From: Crocosphaera sp.
Lineage (GTDB): Bacteria > Cyanobacteriota > Cyanobacteriia > Cyanobacteriales > Microcystaceae
DNA: 49,599 bases
Direction of reading: 5' to 3'
NCBI RefSeq assembly: GCF_030064895.1
Contig: NZ_JASJEB010000115.1
Span: 1 to 49,599 of the forward strand
A program made the position numbers and the translations under genes. Positions 16,599 through 25,223 of the stretch are shown here, piece after piece; within the stretch, counting starts at the first letter, position 1, and each line of letters begins with the position of its first letter. The notes under the pieces are model-generated. The model was not told the origin of the DNA, did not search any database, and saw nothing but the letters and a program-made list of their open reading frames with translations.

Positions 16599-18137
16599 TT
16601 AGCGGTTAATAATATTTTTTATCAATTGGTTGCTCATCAAAATTGCTTTTTTTTCATCTATTGTAGCAACCTTGATGATTTCCCTTATTTCTTGTTGTTG
16701 AATAGAATTAAATTGCTCCATATTAGGACAATAACTATTATTTAAGTCTCTCGGTTCAAATTTATCTAAGTTATTTCCATAGCTTCTTTTATTCATTTTA
16801 ATAATTTCTTGTCCGAGATCACTAATTAAATAAATAAACAATTTATCAATTAAATTATGTCCTAATATATTAGGATAAAAACCATGATAACAAGTAAAAT
16901 TTATCGCTGTGGTAAAATTACGAATTACTTTAAGTCTTCCACGATTAAAAACACCGAATAAAATGGGTGCAGGTTCACGTTTTTCTAGTTTATACCAAGG
17001 GTTTCTACTTTTGGTTAAATATCTTTGATTATATCCTTTTTCTTCTCCTAATTTCAGATAATTTATAACTGTTTTGTCGTTACTTTTTTTAACATCTAAA
17101 CAGTAAATATTTTTATCCTGTTTAATCAGTAATTCTAATTCATTATCGGTAAAAATAGCTTCTTTAATTAAATTACTTTTAGTGATACATAGACAGACAT
17201 TTTTATCACTAATTTGTAACTGTTCAATTTTACTCTTATTCAAAGCAAAGAAATCATTAGCACCGGTGGCAATACCTCGCTTAAATGTACCATATTCTGA
17301 TAATTTACAGAAACCTTCGGGAATTTTTTGTGGAGATACTAAAGATAAAATAATCGGTGTCCATTTTTGATTATGGGGTAATTGACTATTAGTTAATTTA
17401 TGATGATAATAATTACTAATATTAGATATATCTTTTATTTCTTGAGTTGTCTTAATCTTAGTGATTTTGATGTCTTGTTTAAGTTGATTATTTTCACATA
17501 ATAAAATACAAATAGTAGTAGTTGCATCAGGAAAAATATCTTTTTCGTTGTCAAAAATAATTATCTGTTTTAATAAATGTTGTTCAATCAGTGTTTTTTT
17601 TATTTCTTTTCCATATCCTGTATTAAAAAATTCAAAGGGAAGAATAAAAGCAAGTCTCCCATTATTATTAAGCTGTTGTAATGCTTTAATTAGAAAAATA
17701 GAAGCAATATTAGAGTAACCTACTAATTTTTTGCCGATTTGTTGTTCTATTTTTGGAAGTACGTTATGTCTATTAATAAATTTCTGAAACCGCAGATAAG
17801 GAGGATTACAAATAATAGCATCATAATAATTAATATCTGAGTCTAAATAATCTTGATTAAGAATATTTAGATTTTTTTTATTGCTAATATCATCTAAATA
17901 ACTAAGAATATTCTCATCAATTTCATAAGCAGTCAAATGCCATTGATATTGTAAATTTATTTTGTTTATTTCTTTATAAAATACTCCTAAACCAAAAGCA
18001 GGATCTAGAATTTTTTTCGGTTTATTTTCTATCAACCATTTTGCCATAATAGAAGCAACTATAGATGGTGTAAAAAACTGTCCATAGTCTTTTCTATAAC
18101 TAATAGAAGTGTTAGAAATATAATCAGATTCACGCAT
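16599..18137 (-). CDS. Solitary N6-adenine DNA methyltransferase (Eco57I/TaqI type)
   Basis: Gamma-class N6-adenine methylase of 512 residues. GQFFTPSIVASIMAKWL (19-35) precedes the SAM motif DPAFGLGVF (45-53) and the catalytic NPPY is at 111-114. The C-terminal half has a TaqI-like target-recognition part (FKRGIATGANDFFAL, LKVIRNFTTAINFTCYHG). No restriction nuclease gene is adjacent, and none of the fusion domains of type IIG enzymes is present. It may therefore be an orphan methylase with a regulatory or protective role, or the partner nuclease may be elsewhere. The recognition site is unknown. The base composition is more AT-rich than its pyrB neighbour. Confidence 0.85.
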   Translation of the reverse strand: MRESDYISNTSISYRKDYGQFFTPSIVASIMAKWLIENKPKKILDPAFGLGVFYKEINKINLQYQWHLTAYEIDENILSYLDDISNKKNLNILNQDYLDSDINYYDAIICNPPYLRFQKFINRHNVLPKIEQQIGKKLVGYSNIASIFLIKALQQLNNNGRLAFILPFEFFNTGYGKEIKKTLIEQHLLKQIIIFDNEKDIFPDATTTICILLCENNQLKQDIKITKIKTTQEIKDISNISNYYHHKLTNSQLPHNQKWTPIILSLVSPQKIPEGFCKLSEYGTFKRGIATGANDFFALNKSKIEQLQISDKNVCLCITKSNLIKEAIFTDNELELLIKQDKNIYCLDVKKSNDKTVINYLKLGEEKGYNQRYLTKSRNPWYKLEKREPAPILFGVFNRGRLKVIRNFTTAINFTCYHGFYPNILGHNLIDKLFIYLISDLGQEIIKMNKRSYGNNLDKFEPRDLNNSYCPNMEQFNSIQQQEIREIIKVATIDEKKAILMSNQLIKNIINR

Positions 18138-18205
18138 TTAATTAGGAGTAAAAATAAACTTAAAATAGGGTAAAGGAAACCCCATTAGTCTTATAGTTAT
18201 GCAGT

Positions 18206-19114
18206 TTATGACGCAACTTTATAAACTAAATTACCACCATCATAAACAGGTTGATAACGAACACCTCCATATTGATAATAAGTTGTACCTCTAATAAGAG
18301 TTTTCTCATATCCATCAGGAATAAAAGGCACTACAGCACCCACAGGTGCTTGTACAACAACATAACCTCCCGAAGATGCTTGATAAAATGCCCCACCATA
18401 ATAATAATAGTTTAAATTATTAACAGAAACAGGTATATAACCTTCCGGAAGAGTCGATATAACTACACCGATAGGAGCAGGAACTACTACATAAGAATTG
18501 CCTTGAGACTGCATATAAACCCCCTCATTATAATAATAGTCTTGGTTAGCAGAAGAAACAGCGATCGCAGTAGCAGGAATCGCTAATAAAGATACTCCTA
18601 AACCAACCCAGTATCTAGTATTTACCCAGTCATTCCAATCGTTCCAATAATCCCAGCGATCGTTACGCCAATCATTAACATCATCCCAGCGATCGTCCCT
18701 AAAATCTTGTCGATTATCAATATTTTCTTGACGGTTTTGTTGACGATTATCAATATTTTCTTGTCGATTTTGTTGACGATCATTAATATTACCTTGACGG
18801 GTTTCTCGACGCTCATCAAAGTTTCCTTGACGATCATTAATATTACCTTGACGATTTTCTTGACGATATCCGCGATCAAAGTCCCGGCCATCACGATTAA
18901 TTTGACGGTTATTTTGACGATATCCACGATCAAAGTCCCGATATCCTTGTCGGCCACCACGATTAATCTGTCGACCACCACCACGAGTTCCACCCCTTCT
19001 AAATCCTCTGGCCTCTACTTCAATAAAATTGCTTGGCAGACAATAACTAAAAATTAATACAAAGGTAAAAATAACAGAAAAAAATGGTGATTTTTGGGGT
19101 ATTAATTGTTTCAT
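18206..19114 (-). CDS. Exported Arg/Asn/Gln-repeat protein, DUF6515-like
   Basis: A signal-peptide-like N-terminus (1-35) leads to a Gly/Arg-rich stretch (GGTRGGGRQINRGGRQ), then a low-complexity repeat region with an 11-residue period (QNRQENIDNRQ and variants, about 80-145), a Trp/Asp-rich segment, one hydrophobic helix (WVGLGVSLLAIPATAIAVSS), and a C-terminal domain of three repeats with YYYGGxxYQ and PxGxVxxxLPxGY motifs. The latter matches the DUF6515 family. It probably acts in the cell envelope. It lies 69 bases downstream of the DUF2092 gene on the same strand. Confidence 0.7.
   Translation of the reverse strand: MKQLIPQKSPFFSVIFTFVLIFSYCLPSNFIEVEARGFRRGGTRGGGRQINRGGRQGYRDFDRGYRQNNRQINRDGRDFDRGYRQENRQGNINDRQGNFDERRETRQGNINDRQQNRQENIDNRQQNRQENIDNRQDFRDDRWDDVNDWRNDRWDYWNDWNDWVNTRYWVGLGVSLLAIPATAIAVSSANQDYYYNEGVYMQSQGNSYVVVPAPIGVVISTLPEGYIPVSVNNLNYYYYGGAFYQASSGGYVVVQAPVGAVVPFIPDGYEKTLIRGTTYYQYGGVRYQPVYDGGNLVYKVAS
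18715..18850. repeat. 33-bp coding tandem repeat
   Basis: DNA repeat underlying the 11-residue peptide repeat of the exported protein. Successive units share CGATTATCAATATTTTCTTG and close variants. Expansion or contraction in steps of 33 bp would keep the frame. Confidence 0.6.
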
Positions 19115-19183
19115 AATCTTGTTTACTAATTTAATACAATGAACTTTTATTTGAGAAATGATACTTAAATTATAGTTTGATTT

Positions 19184-19951
19184 TCAAGGTTGTATAATCA
19201 AAAAATCGATTTTGTCAGCATCATTTGCAGGTTGAAAAGAAAAGACGGGATCTTGTTCTGAAATGGGTTCAAAATTCCAATCAGATAATATAGCAGAATA
19301 TTGAGGAGAAGAAGGATCTTGTTTATAGGTAATCACTAACTTTCTAGGAAGGGGTTTGTCTCCTTTTTCGATCCAAATTTGCCAATCAAGATTATCTTGA
19401 GTAAAAGCTAAATGATGTGAAATAACTCCATTAACTTGACTTTCTCCCACATAAATACCACTGTTTATCCTATTTTTTATGCTTTCTAAATCATTATCTG
19501 TGGCGATAATTTCTCCCAAGGGTAAAGTGATATTTAGTCTTTCTCCTATTCGCCTAACTAAAGCATTAATATTATCAACCTCGGAAGGATCTAAAAAGTT
19601 AGCATAAACATTATTAGTTAACCCCTCCATAGTAAAAGTTTTGCCATCAAAATAAAAGCGAATATGATTGCGATCGCCTTGATAATCAATATTAAGCTTA
19701 TCGGGACGGCGTACTTTAACATTAACTATGGCACCAACTTGAATTTTTTGACCATTACTAAAAACCAAATCTTGAGCAACATCTGCTTTAAATTTTAAAG
19801 AGGATTGATCTTTAAGATAGTTAAGCATTTCTTGCAGAGTATTTTCTGCTTTAACTTCAATTAGTGGTGTTTCAGCTAAACTAGGAGTTAAATATAGTAA
19901 ACCCATCAGAGAAACACTGATGCTTGTTGCCATTTTCTTAATTAATCCCAT
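19184..19951 (-). CDS. Exported DUF2092 family protein
   Basis: Signal peptide (1-26, ending SLA-E) followed by a beta-rich domain typical of DUF2092, a predicted periplasmic family with a LolA/LppX-like fold. Characteristic segments are KFKADVAQDLVFSNGQKIQ, RRPDKLNIDYQGDRN and WQIWIEKGDKPLPRKLVITYK. The fold suggests binding of a lipid or hydrophobic ligand, but no ligand is known. It is placed just upstream of the DUF6515-like gene, a pairing consistent with a shared envelope role. Confidence 0.78.
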   Translation of the reverse strand: MGLIKKMATSISVSLMGLLYLTPSLAETPLIEVKAENTLQEMLNYLKDQSSLKFKADVAQDLVFSNGQKIQVGAIVNVKVRRPDKLNIDYQGDRNHIRFYFDGKTFTMEGLTNNVYANFLDPSEVDNINALVRRIGERLNITLPLGEIIATDNDLESIKNRINSGIYVGESQVNGVISHHLAFTQDNLDWQIWIEKGDKPLPRKLVITYKQDPSSPQYSAILSDWNFEPISEQDPVFSFQPANDADKIDFLIIQP

Positions 19952-19988
19952 AGTTTTTATTCCTCCATTTTTTCAGTTTATATTGTAT

Positions 19989-20813
19989 CTAATTTATGCG
20001 GTAAGCTTTTGGAGTCATACCAGTTACTTGTCTAAACTGTTTACTTAAATGACTGTGACTATTATATCCACAATTTAAAGCAATATCGAGAATAGATTGA
20101 TTAGTTTCTTTTAATAATTGTTTAGCCCGTTCTATGCGTTGTTCGATCAAATATTGATAAGGAGATAAACCCAGAGACTGCTTAAATAAACGACTAAAAT
20201 GAAATTGACTTATATCAAGCAATTTTGCTAAGTCTTCTAGTTTAAGATTTTGGTCAAGATGAGCATCAACATAATCAAAAACTTGCCTGAGTTGATAGGG
20301 TGATAAACCTCCTTGATAAACCGGTACAACTGGCTTAGTTGTGCCATGATGTCGCACTAGATTAACAGCTAAAATATTAGCTAAAGAATCTAGATAAAGT
20401 TGATTATTGGAAACTTCTTGTTGGCACTCTTCAAAAACCATCTTAGTTATCCCTTGAAGACGAGCATCATTAATCTGAAATTGGGGCATTAGTTGAAACA
20501 AGTTACTATCGACATTAATAGTTTCTTGAGCAATATTATCCAAAAACTCAGTCTTGATTTGAATCTGTAAACAATTTTCTTGACCCTTCCATCTAACAAA
20601 TAAAGGGACATTAGCAGGAGTAATCAATATCTCCCCAGGACGATATAAACCGTTGTAGGTAACACCATCTTGAATCTGCAAATACTCAAGGGGACGCTGG
20701 GAGAGAGTGATAAACACGGTATGTCTATCCTCACAAAGATAGTTGCCTTCTCCAGGGGGGTTTTGCAGGTGTTCAACTCGGATGTTTTCCACTGTTGTCT
20801 CTGTTTTATTCAC
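19989..20813 (-). CDS. AraC/XylS-family transcriptional regulator
   Basis: The N-terminal cupin-like sensing domain (1-165) has GEILITPANVPLFVRWKG. The C-terminal part holds two helix-turn-helix motifs (about 175-274): LEDLAKLLDISQFHFSRLFK and ILDIALNCGYNSHSHLSKQF, with the closing TGMTPKAYR. The start is a GTG at 20813. It is divergent from an NAD(P)-binding protein and a DUF1772 protein, which it most likely controls; the ligand is unknown. Confidence 0.9.
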   Translation of the reverse strand: MNKTETTVENIRVEHLQNPPGEGNYLCEDRHTVFITLSQRPLEYLQIQDGVTYNGLYRPGEILITPANVPLFVRWKGQENCLQIQIKTEFLDNIAQETINVDSNLFQLMPQFQINDARLQGITKMVFEECQQEVSNNQLYLDSLANILAVNLVRHHGTTKPVVPVYQGGLSPYQLRQVFDYVDAHLDQNLKLEDLAKLLDISQFHFSRLFKQSLGLSPYQYLIEQRIERAKQLLKETNQSILDIALNCGYNSHSHLSKQFRQVTGMTPKAYRIN

Positions 20814-20958
20814 AGTTAACTTTTTAAGGTTTTTGCTAAATTATATGCACAAAATGAAAACTGACAGCAAGATTGTTCAAGTAAAGCAAGAATGAGATAG
20901 TTTCCTAACTGGAAAATTCCTAAGCTAAGAGTGTTGTTACGAAATGATAAATTAAATT
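20814..20958. promoter_or_regulatory. Divergent control region of the AraC regulator and its neighbour
   Basis: A 145-base spacer between divergent genes and the expected operator for the AraC protein. I could not define direct repeats of the usual half-site type with confidence. Confidence 0.4.
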
Positions 20959-21588
20959 ATGAAACTCGTAGTATTTGGCGCAACTGGCAATATCGGTCAA
21001 CAAGTGGTCAAACAGGCACTAGAACAAGGTCATGAGGTGACAGCTTTTGCTCGTAACCCCCTAAAACTCGATATTAAACACCCTAAACTCCAGCTATTTC
21101 AAGGAGATGTCATGGACAATGCAAGGGTAGAACAGGCACTACAAGGACAAGAAATAGTAGTTTGTACCTTGGGTTCTGGAAAAAATTTAAGTGGGAACGT
21201 GCGCTCAAAAGGAAGTGAAAATATTATTAAAGCTATGAAAAAATGTGGAATAAAACGCTTTATTTGTCAAAGCACTTTAGGAGTAGGTGAGAGTTGGGAA
21301 AATCTCAATTTTTACTGGAAATATATTATGTTTGGCTTCATTTTACGTAAGGTATTTGCAGACCATGAACGACAAGAAGATATGGTGCAAAATAGTGGTT
21401 TAGATTGGACAATTATTCGCCCCGGAGCTTTTATAGAAGGTGAACTTACAGGTCAATACCGTCACGGTTTTCCAGGAACAGATAAGACATCAAAACTAAC
21501 AATTACTCATGCTGATGTAGCTGATTTCATCTTGAAACAATTTGCTGATGATTTCTATCTCTATCAAGCACCGAGTTTATCTTACTAA
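20959..21588 (+). CDS. NAD(P)-binding atypical SDR (NmrA-like) protein
   Basis: Rossmann-fold protein with the N-terminal dinucleotide motif VFGATGNIGQQVVKQAL, then GDVMD and a Tyr-free active site (QSTLGVG; DWTIIRPGAF), as in atypical short-chain dehydrogenases of the NAD(P)H-binding PF13460 type. At 209 residues it is one domain. Such proteins act as reductases (biliverdin- or flavin-reductase-like) or redox sensors. It is followed 47 bases later by the DUF1772 gene, and both face away from the AraC regulator. Confidence 0.85.
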   Translation: MKLVVFGATGNIGQQVVKQALEQGHEVTAFARNPLKLDIKHPKLQLFQGDVMDNARVEQALQGQEIVVCTLGSGKNLSGNVRSKGSENIIKAMKKCGIKRFICQSTLGVGESWENLNFYWKYIMFGFILRKVFADHERQEDMVQNSGLDWTIIRPGAFIEGELTGQYRHGFPGTDKTSKLTITHADVADFILKQFADDFYLYQAPSLSY

Positions 21589-21635
21589 ATTTATGAGCCA
21601 AATATTTGAAAAATAATTGATAAAAGGAGTGTTTC

Positions 21636-22136
21636 ATGTCAACAGAAATAATTTTGCCAATTTCGTTAACTATAGCCACACTTTTCTGTTCTTTGGTCGC
21701 TGGATTTTTGTTTGCTTTTGTCTTAGTAGTCATGCCAGGAATACAACGTTTAAATGACGGAGAGTTTATTCGTGCTTTCCAAGTTATAGATGGTATTATT
21801 CAGAACAATCAACCAATTTTTGTCTTTGTTTGGGTTGGTTCGGTAATATTTTTAATAACTTCTGCCATCCTTGGTATTGGACAATTAAATGAATTTTTGC
21901 CTCTGCTGATTGCTGGTACGATTATTTACATTTTTGGTGTTCAATTACCTACTTTCACTATTAATGTCCCCTTAAATAATAAATTACAAACTTGGGATGT
22001 TATGGATATGAATGAAAGCACATTAAAAGCAGCACGTTTAAACTTTGAATACCGTTGGAATCGATGGAATGTAATCAGGACATTTTTTGCCTGTTTAACA
22101 TCTACTTTGTTAATAATTCTACTACTAGAAATTTGA
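21636..22136 (+). CDS. DUF1772 family integral membrane protein
   Basis: A 166-residue protein with four predicted membrane helices (about 8-32, 58-80, 84-104, 143-163). Family features include the early LVAGFLFAFVLVVMPG and the late RWNRWNVIRTFFACLTS. DUF1772 proteins often accompany SDR-type redox genes under AraC or TetR control, which fits here. An AAAGGAG ribosome site is 7 bases before the ATG. The function is unknown. Confidence 0.85.
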   Translation: MSTEIILPISLTIATLFCSLVAGFLFAFVLVVMPGIQRLNDGEFIRAFQVIDGIIQNNQPIFVFVWVGSVIFLITSAILGIGQLNEFLPLLIAGTIIYIFGVQLPTFTINVPLNNKLQTWDVMDMNESTLKAARLNFEYRWNRWNVIRTFFACLTSTLLIILLLEI

Positions 22137-22195
22137 ACCAAATTATCCCGAAAATAATTCACTTAAACGCAAATAAATTATAAATTGAGGTGTGA

Positions 22196-22219
22196 GGAAG
22201 GTTTAAAACCCTTCCTTTT
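22196..22219 (+). terminator. Intrinsic terminator of the SDR-DUF1772 unit
   Basis: Stem GGAAGG/CCTTCC with loop TTTAAAAC, followed by TTTTCTTAT. It lies 60 bases after the DUF1772 stop codon. Confidence 0.65.
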
Positions 22220-22246
22220 CTTATCTGATAGCAATTTTCATTTGCA

Positions 22247-22381
22247 TATAGAAATCAGGTTTCAGTTGTGAGAAAATGTTGAGCAGGGTTTAACACTGTT
22301 AAACCCCTACAAGAGTTATTTGTAGGGACATAATATTATTATGTCCTGAGCAATTCTCATAAATCATTACTGATTGCTATA
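22247..22381. repeat. MITE-like element with nested hairpins
   Basis: The outer ends are imperfect inverted repeats starting TATAGAAATCAG and ending CTGATTGCTATA, about 27 bases each. Inside are three consecutive hairpins: GGGTTTAAC/GTTAAACCC, CCCTACAA/TTGTAGGG and GGACATAATA/TATTATGTCC. The first 30 bases recur with one mismatch at 45994-46023. This fits a small non-autonomous transposable element. Confidence 0.7.
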
Positions 22382-22406
22382 GATTACAAACTCAAAGAAA
22401 AATACT

Positions 22407-22460
22407 CCCCACACTCCCCACACTCCCCGTCTCCCCGTCTCCCCATCTCCCCACACCTCC
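22407..22460. repeat. CTCCCC low-complexity tandem tract
   Basis: Repeats of CACTCCC, then CGTCTCCC and CATCTCCC. Similar pyrimidine- or purine-skewed tracts are common in cyanobacterial spacers, and a complementary-strand counterpart (GGGGAGAC units) occurs at 35811-35840. Confidence 0.65.
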
Positions 22461-22612
22461 CAAACCGAAATATTGATACACCTAACGAAAAACTGCTATG
22501 AAGCGATCGCAATATCATAATTTGCGTTTTGCAAACTTATCTCCCCTAACGGTCAACTATCCACTACAATAGAGACAACAGATAAGTAAATGTACTAGCG
22601 CAACAAATACCT

Positions 22613-22885
22613 ATGACCAGTGCCAAGTCTCAAAACCCTGTGTCTCTGTCTGGCCGAGAAATGCAAATTCTGGATCTCGTTTCAACTGGTTTGACCAATC
22701 TGCAAATTGCCCAGAAATTGGAGATTAGTAAGCGTACCGTTGATAATCACATCAGCAACATTTTGACCAAAACCAAAACAGACAATCGTGTAGAATTAGT
22801 TCGTTGGGGATTGCAATGGGGTAAAGTTTGCCTTGATGATGTCAATTGCTGCGTTCTTCCACCTGATGAAGAAGTTGCGTCCTAA
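22613..22885 (+). CDS. pedR: Small LuxR-type regulator, PedR-like
   Basis: The 90-residue protein is essentially one LuxR/GerE helix-turn-helix: LSGREMQILDLVSTGLTN, then QIAQKLEISKRTVDNHISNI. It has no receiver domain. The C-terminus has C73, C79 and C80. The size, motif and cysteine-containing tail fit Synechocystis PedR (Ssl0564), which senses photosynthetic electron transport through thioredoxin; assignment is from memory of that family. Its last 20 bases overlap the start of the TolB-like gene, suggesting translational coupling. Confidence 0.78.
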   Translation: MTSAKSQNPVSLSGREMQILDLVSTGLTNLQIAQKLEISKRTVDNHISNILTKTKTDNRVELVRWGLQWGKVCLDDVNCCVLPPDEEVAS

Positions 22886-23423
22886 AAGGTTCAAAGGTTA
22901 CGTCAAGCTTTTAGGCAGTAGTCTTCTGATTAGTTTAGTGAGTTGTAGTGATTCTGGGTTTATTACCCCTCCAACTCAACCATTGGGAAACGTCTTAAAT
23001 ACTCGTTCTTCTGAACAACATCCGCGTTTTTCTTACGAGGGTAGATACTTGGTGTTTGCCTCTGATCGTCAAGGAAAGCGTAGCATTTGGCTGTACGATC
23101 AAATAAATGCCCGTTTGTTGCCCTTACCTGGGTTAAATCAACTTGGCAGCGTACAGGATCAACCCGATATTAGTGCAGACGGACGTTACATTGTTTATGT
23201 TTCCGAACAAGAGGGAAAACAAGATATTTTTGTTTACGATCGCCAAACGTCACGGGCTGATAACATTACAAAAAACATACTAGGAGAAGTGCGTCATCCC
23301 ACCATTAGCGGTAATGGACGTTTAGTTGCTTTTGAGTCCAACCGTTCGGGACAATGGGATATCATTATCTATGATCGAGGTTTAAATGCACCCTTATCTT
23401 TGCCTTCCCAATTAAACAATTGA
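22866..23423 (+). CDS. TolB-like beta-propeller lipoprotein
   Basis: A basic N-terminus and a lipoprotein-type signal (LLISLVSC) are followed by three WD40-like/TolB repeats: HPRFSYEGRYLVFASDRQGK, then QPDISADGRYIVYVSEQEGK, then HPTISGNGRLVAFESNRSGQ. Only half a propeller is present in 185 residues, so it probably dimerises or adds blades. The start is taken as ATG 22866, which overlaps pedR by 20 bases; an earlier in-frame ATG would add residues deep inside pedR. The MscS-type gene begins 4 bases after its stop. Confidence 0.8.
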   Translation: MKKLRPKRFKGYVKLLGSSLLISLVSCSDSGFITPPTQPLGNVLNTRSSEQHPRFSYEGRYLVFASDRQGKRSIWLYDQINARLLPLPGLNQLGSVQDQPDISADGRYIVYVSEQEGKQDIFVYDRQTSRADNITKNILGEVRHPTISGNGRLVAFESNRSGQWDIIIYDRGLNAPLSLPSQLNN

Positions 23424-23426
23424 CCT

Positions 23427-25214
23427 ATGCTTAAATTATATTGGAAATATTTTAGGATAACCATTATTGGTCTCATAGTCTCTTTTTTAACGGTTATCAT
23501 CGTCCCTAGTTTTCATTCATACACCCTTGCTTTTAACTATTTAAGTTATACCATAACGCCATCTTCATCAATTATTGTTGCTCAATCTTCAGAAAAAGAT
23601 GAGGAAAAAACGGCGGAGGAAGAAGAAAAAAATGCCGAAGAAGTTGAAGAAGCTGATGTTTTAGTGGATGGAAAAGCTATTTTTACTATTAAAACTTTTT
23701 TAGGTGAACTTTCTCCAGAAGTTAGAGCAAAAACAGCAATGAGTAACCTGGAAGATGTAGCTCAAAATACGGCTATTAGTCCTGAAGAGATTAAGATCGT
23801 TAATGTTAAAGAATTAGGATTGATTCAAGGTGGTGACACTATTATAATAACCTTTGCAGAAGAAGATGCAGAAGCAGAAAATTTAACTTTTTTGGAATTT
23901 GTTAATGATCGTCTTGAAGATATAGAAACTGCTATTATTGACTATCGAAAAGCCCGAACTAAAACATCAATTTTTCAAGGAGTAATTAAAGCTATAATTG
24001 CTACAATTATCGCAATTTTTAGTTTGTATTTATTAAGAAAAGTTCTCCCTTCTTTGTTTGATCGTATGCGAGCTTGGCAAAGAGAAAGACTGGAATCAGT
24101 GGAATTTCAAGGACTACAATTTATATCGGGTCGCCAAGTTGCCCAGTTTATTTCTTTTCTGTTTACAGTTACTCGGATCTTTTTAGTTTTTCTAGTTTTC
24201 TATATCTATGTTCCCCTAGTTTTAAGTTATTTTCCTTGGACTCAACCCATTGGAATTAAGTTATTAACTAATTTTTGGGATACAATTAATTTAGTTATTA
24301 GTGGCATCCTTTCTTATTTACCGAATCTATTTATTATTGTAGTTATTGGAATGATTGCCTATTATTCTATTAGGTTTGCTCATATATTTTTTAATGCTAT
24401 TGGAGACGAACGAATTCGTATTAATGGTTTTTATCCAGAGTGGGCAGAACCTACCTATAACCTGATAATGTTCTTTATTGTTGGATTAGCAGGGGTTCTA
24501 ATTTTTCCTTATTTACCGGCATCTAATTCGGCTGGATTTCAAGGAATTTCTATTTTTGCTGGAGCTTTATTTACTTTAGGTTCAACCGCTATTGTTGGTA
24601 ACATTGTTAGTGGAATTGTTCTTATTTATACACGCTCATTCCAAGTAGGAGACGTGATTACAGCTAATGATAAAACTGGTCGTGTGCTGGAAAAAAGTAT
24701 GCTAACAACACGAATTATGACACCAGATAATGAGGTAATTACTATTCCTAATGCAACACTTCTTGCGAGTGATATTACTAATTATACTGCTTCGATTCGA
24801 GATCAAAAACGACCATTGGTTTTAAAAACAACGGTTACATTAGGTTATGATGTTCCTTGGAGAAAAGTACATGAAGTCCTCATCAATGCAGCTAAAGATA
24901 GCGAAGGAATCCTAGAAAATCCAGAACCTTTTGTCTTACAAACCAGTTTAGATGACTTTTATGTTGCCTATACTATAAAAGCGTTTACTAATATTCCCGA
25001 AAAAATGGCATTAACTTATTCAACACTGCATCAAAGTATTCAAGATAAATGTAATGAAGCAGATATTGAAATTCTCTCACCTCATTACTCAGCTATCAGA
25101 GACGGACATCAAATTACTATTCCTGAAAATTATCTTCCCTCCGATTATCAAGCACCAAGATTTCGGGTTGAATCTTTAGGAGGTGTTCCGAAGAAAAATA
25201 ATCATAATCAATAA
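23427..25214 (+). CDS. MscS-family mechanosensitive channel with long N-terminal domain
   Basis: 595 residues. An N-terminal hydrophobic segment (about 10-30) precedes an acidic linker (EEKTAEEEEKNAEEVEEAD) and an extracytoplasmic domain. Further helices lie at about 185-205, 235-265, 285-315, 340-365 and the pore-lining region TLGSTAIVGNIVSGIVLIYT. The MscS beta domain is marked by FQVGDVITANDKTGRV and IPNATLLASDITNYT. It would release solutes upon hypo-osmotic shock or take part in envelope signalling. Tight spacing makes it the third gene of the pedR unit. Confidence 0.88.
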   Translation: MLKLYWKYFRITIIGLIVSFLTVIIVPSFHSYTLAFNYLSYTITPSSSIIVAQSSEKDEEKTAEEEEKNAEEVEEADVLVDGKAIFTIKTFLGELSPEVRAKTAMSNLEDVAQNTAISPEEIKIVNVKELGLIQGGDTIIITFAEEDAEAENLTFLEFVNDRLEDIETAIIDYRKARTKTSIFQGVIKAIIATIIAIFSLYLLRKVLPSLFDRMRAWQRERLESVEFQGLQFISGRQVAQFISFLFTVTRIFLVFLVFYIYVPLVLSYFPWTQPIGIKLLTNFWDTINLVISGILSYLPNLFIIVVIGMIAYYSIRFAHIFFNAIGDERIRINGFYPEWAEPTYNLIMFFIVGLAGVLIFPYLPASNSAGFQGISIFAGALFTLGSTAIVGNIVSGIVLIYTRSFQVGDVITANDKTGRVLEKSMLTTRIMTPDNEVITIPNATLLASDITNYTASIRDQKRPLVLKTTVTLGYDVPWRKVHEVLINAAKDSEGILENPEPFVLQTSLDDFYVAYTIKAFTNIPEKMALTYSTLHQSIQDKCNEADIEILSPHYSAIRDGHQITIPENYLPSDYQAPRFRVESLGGVPKKNNHNQ

Positions 25215-25223
25215 AAACTCTTA

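Larger units (their letters stand above)
22137..22612. other. Repeat-rich intergenic region
   Basis: The 476-base gap contains, in order, an intrinsic terminator (22196-22219), a 135-bp inverted-repeat element (22247-22381), a low-complexity tract of CTCCCC-type repeats (about 22407-22460), a HIP1 site (GCGATCGC near 22504), and the presumed promoter of the LuxR-type gene. No protein gene is seen. Confidence 0.65.

Noticed and set aside
18715-18850. Possible CRISPR array in the regular repeat region
   Set aside because: The repeats are contiguous 33-bp coding units without unique spacers, and no cas genes are near.
18707-19057. Plus-strand and second minus-strand open frames across the 33-bp repeat
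   Set aside because: They are produced by the periodic repeat, whose length is a multiple of three and so keeps several frames open.
22407-22460. Possible Yfr1-like small RNA because of ACTCCCCACAC strings
   Set aside because: The strings are part of a longer low-complexity tract and the conserved Yfr1 stem-loops are not present around them.
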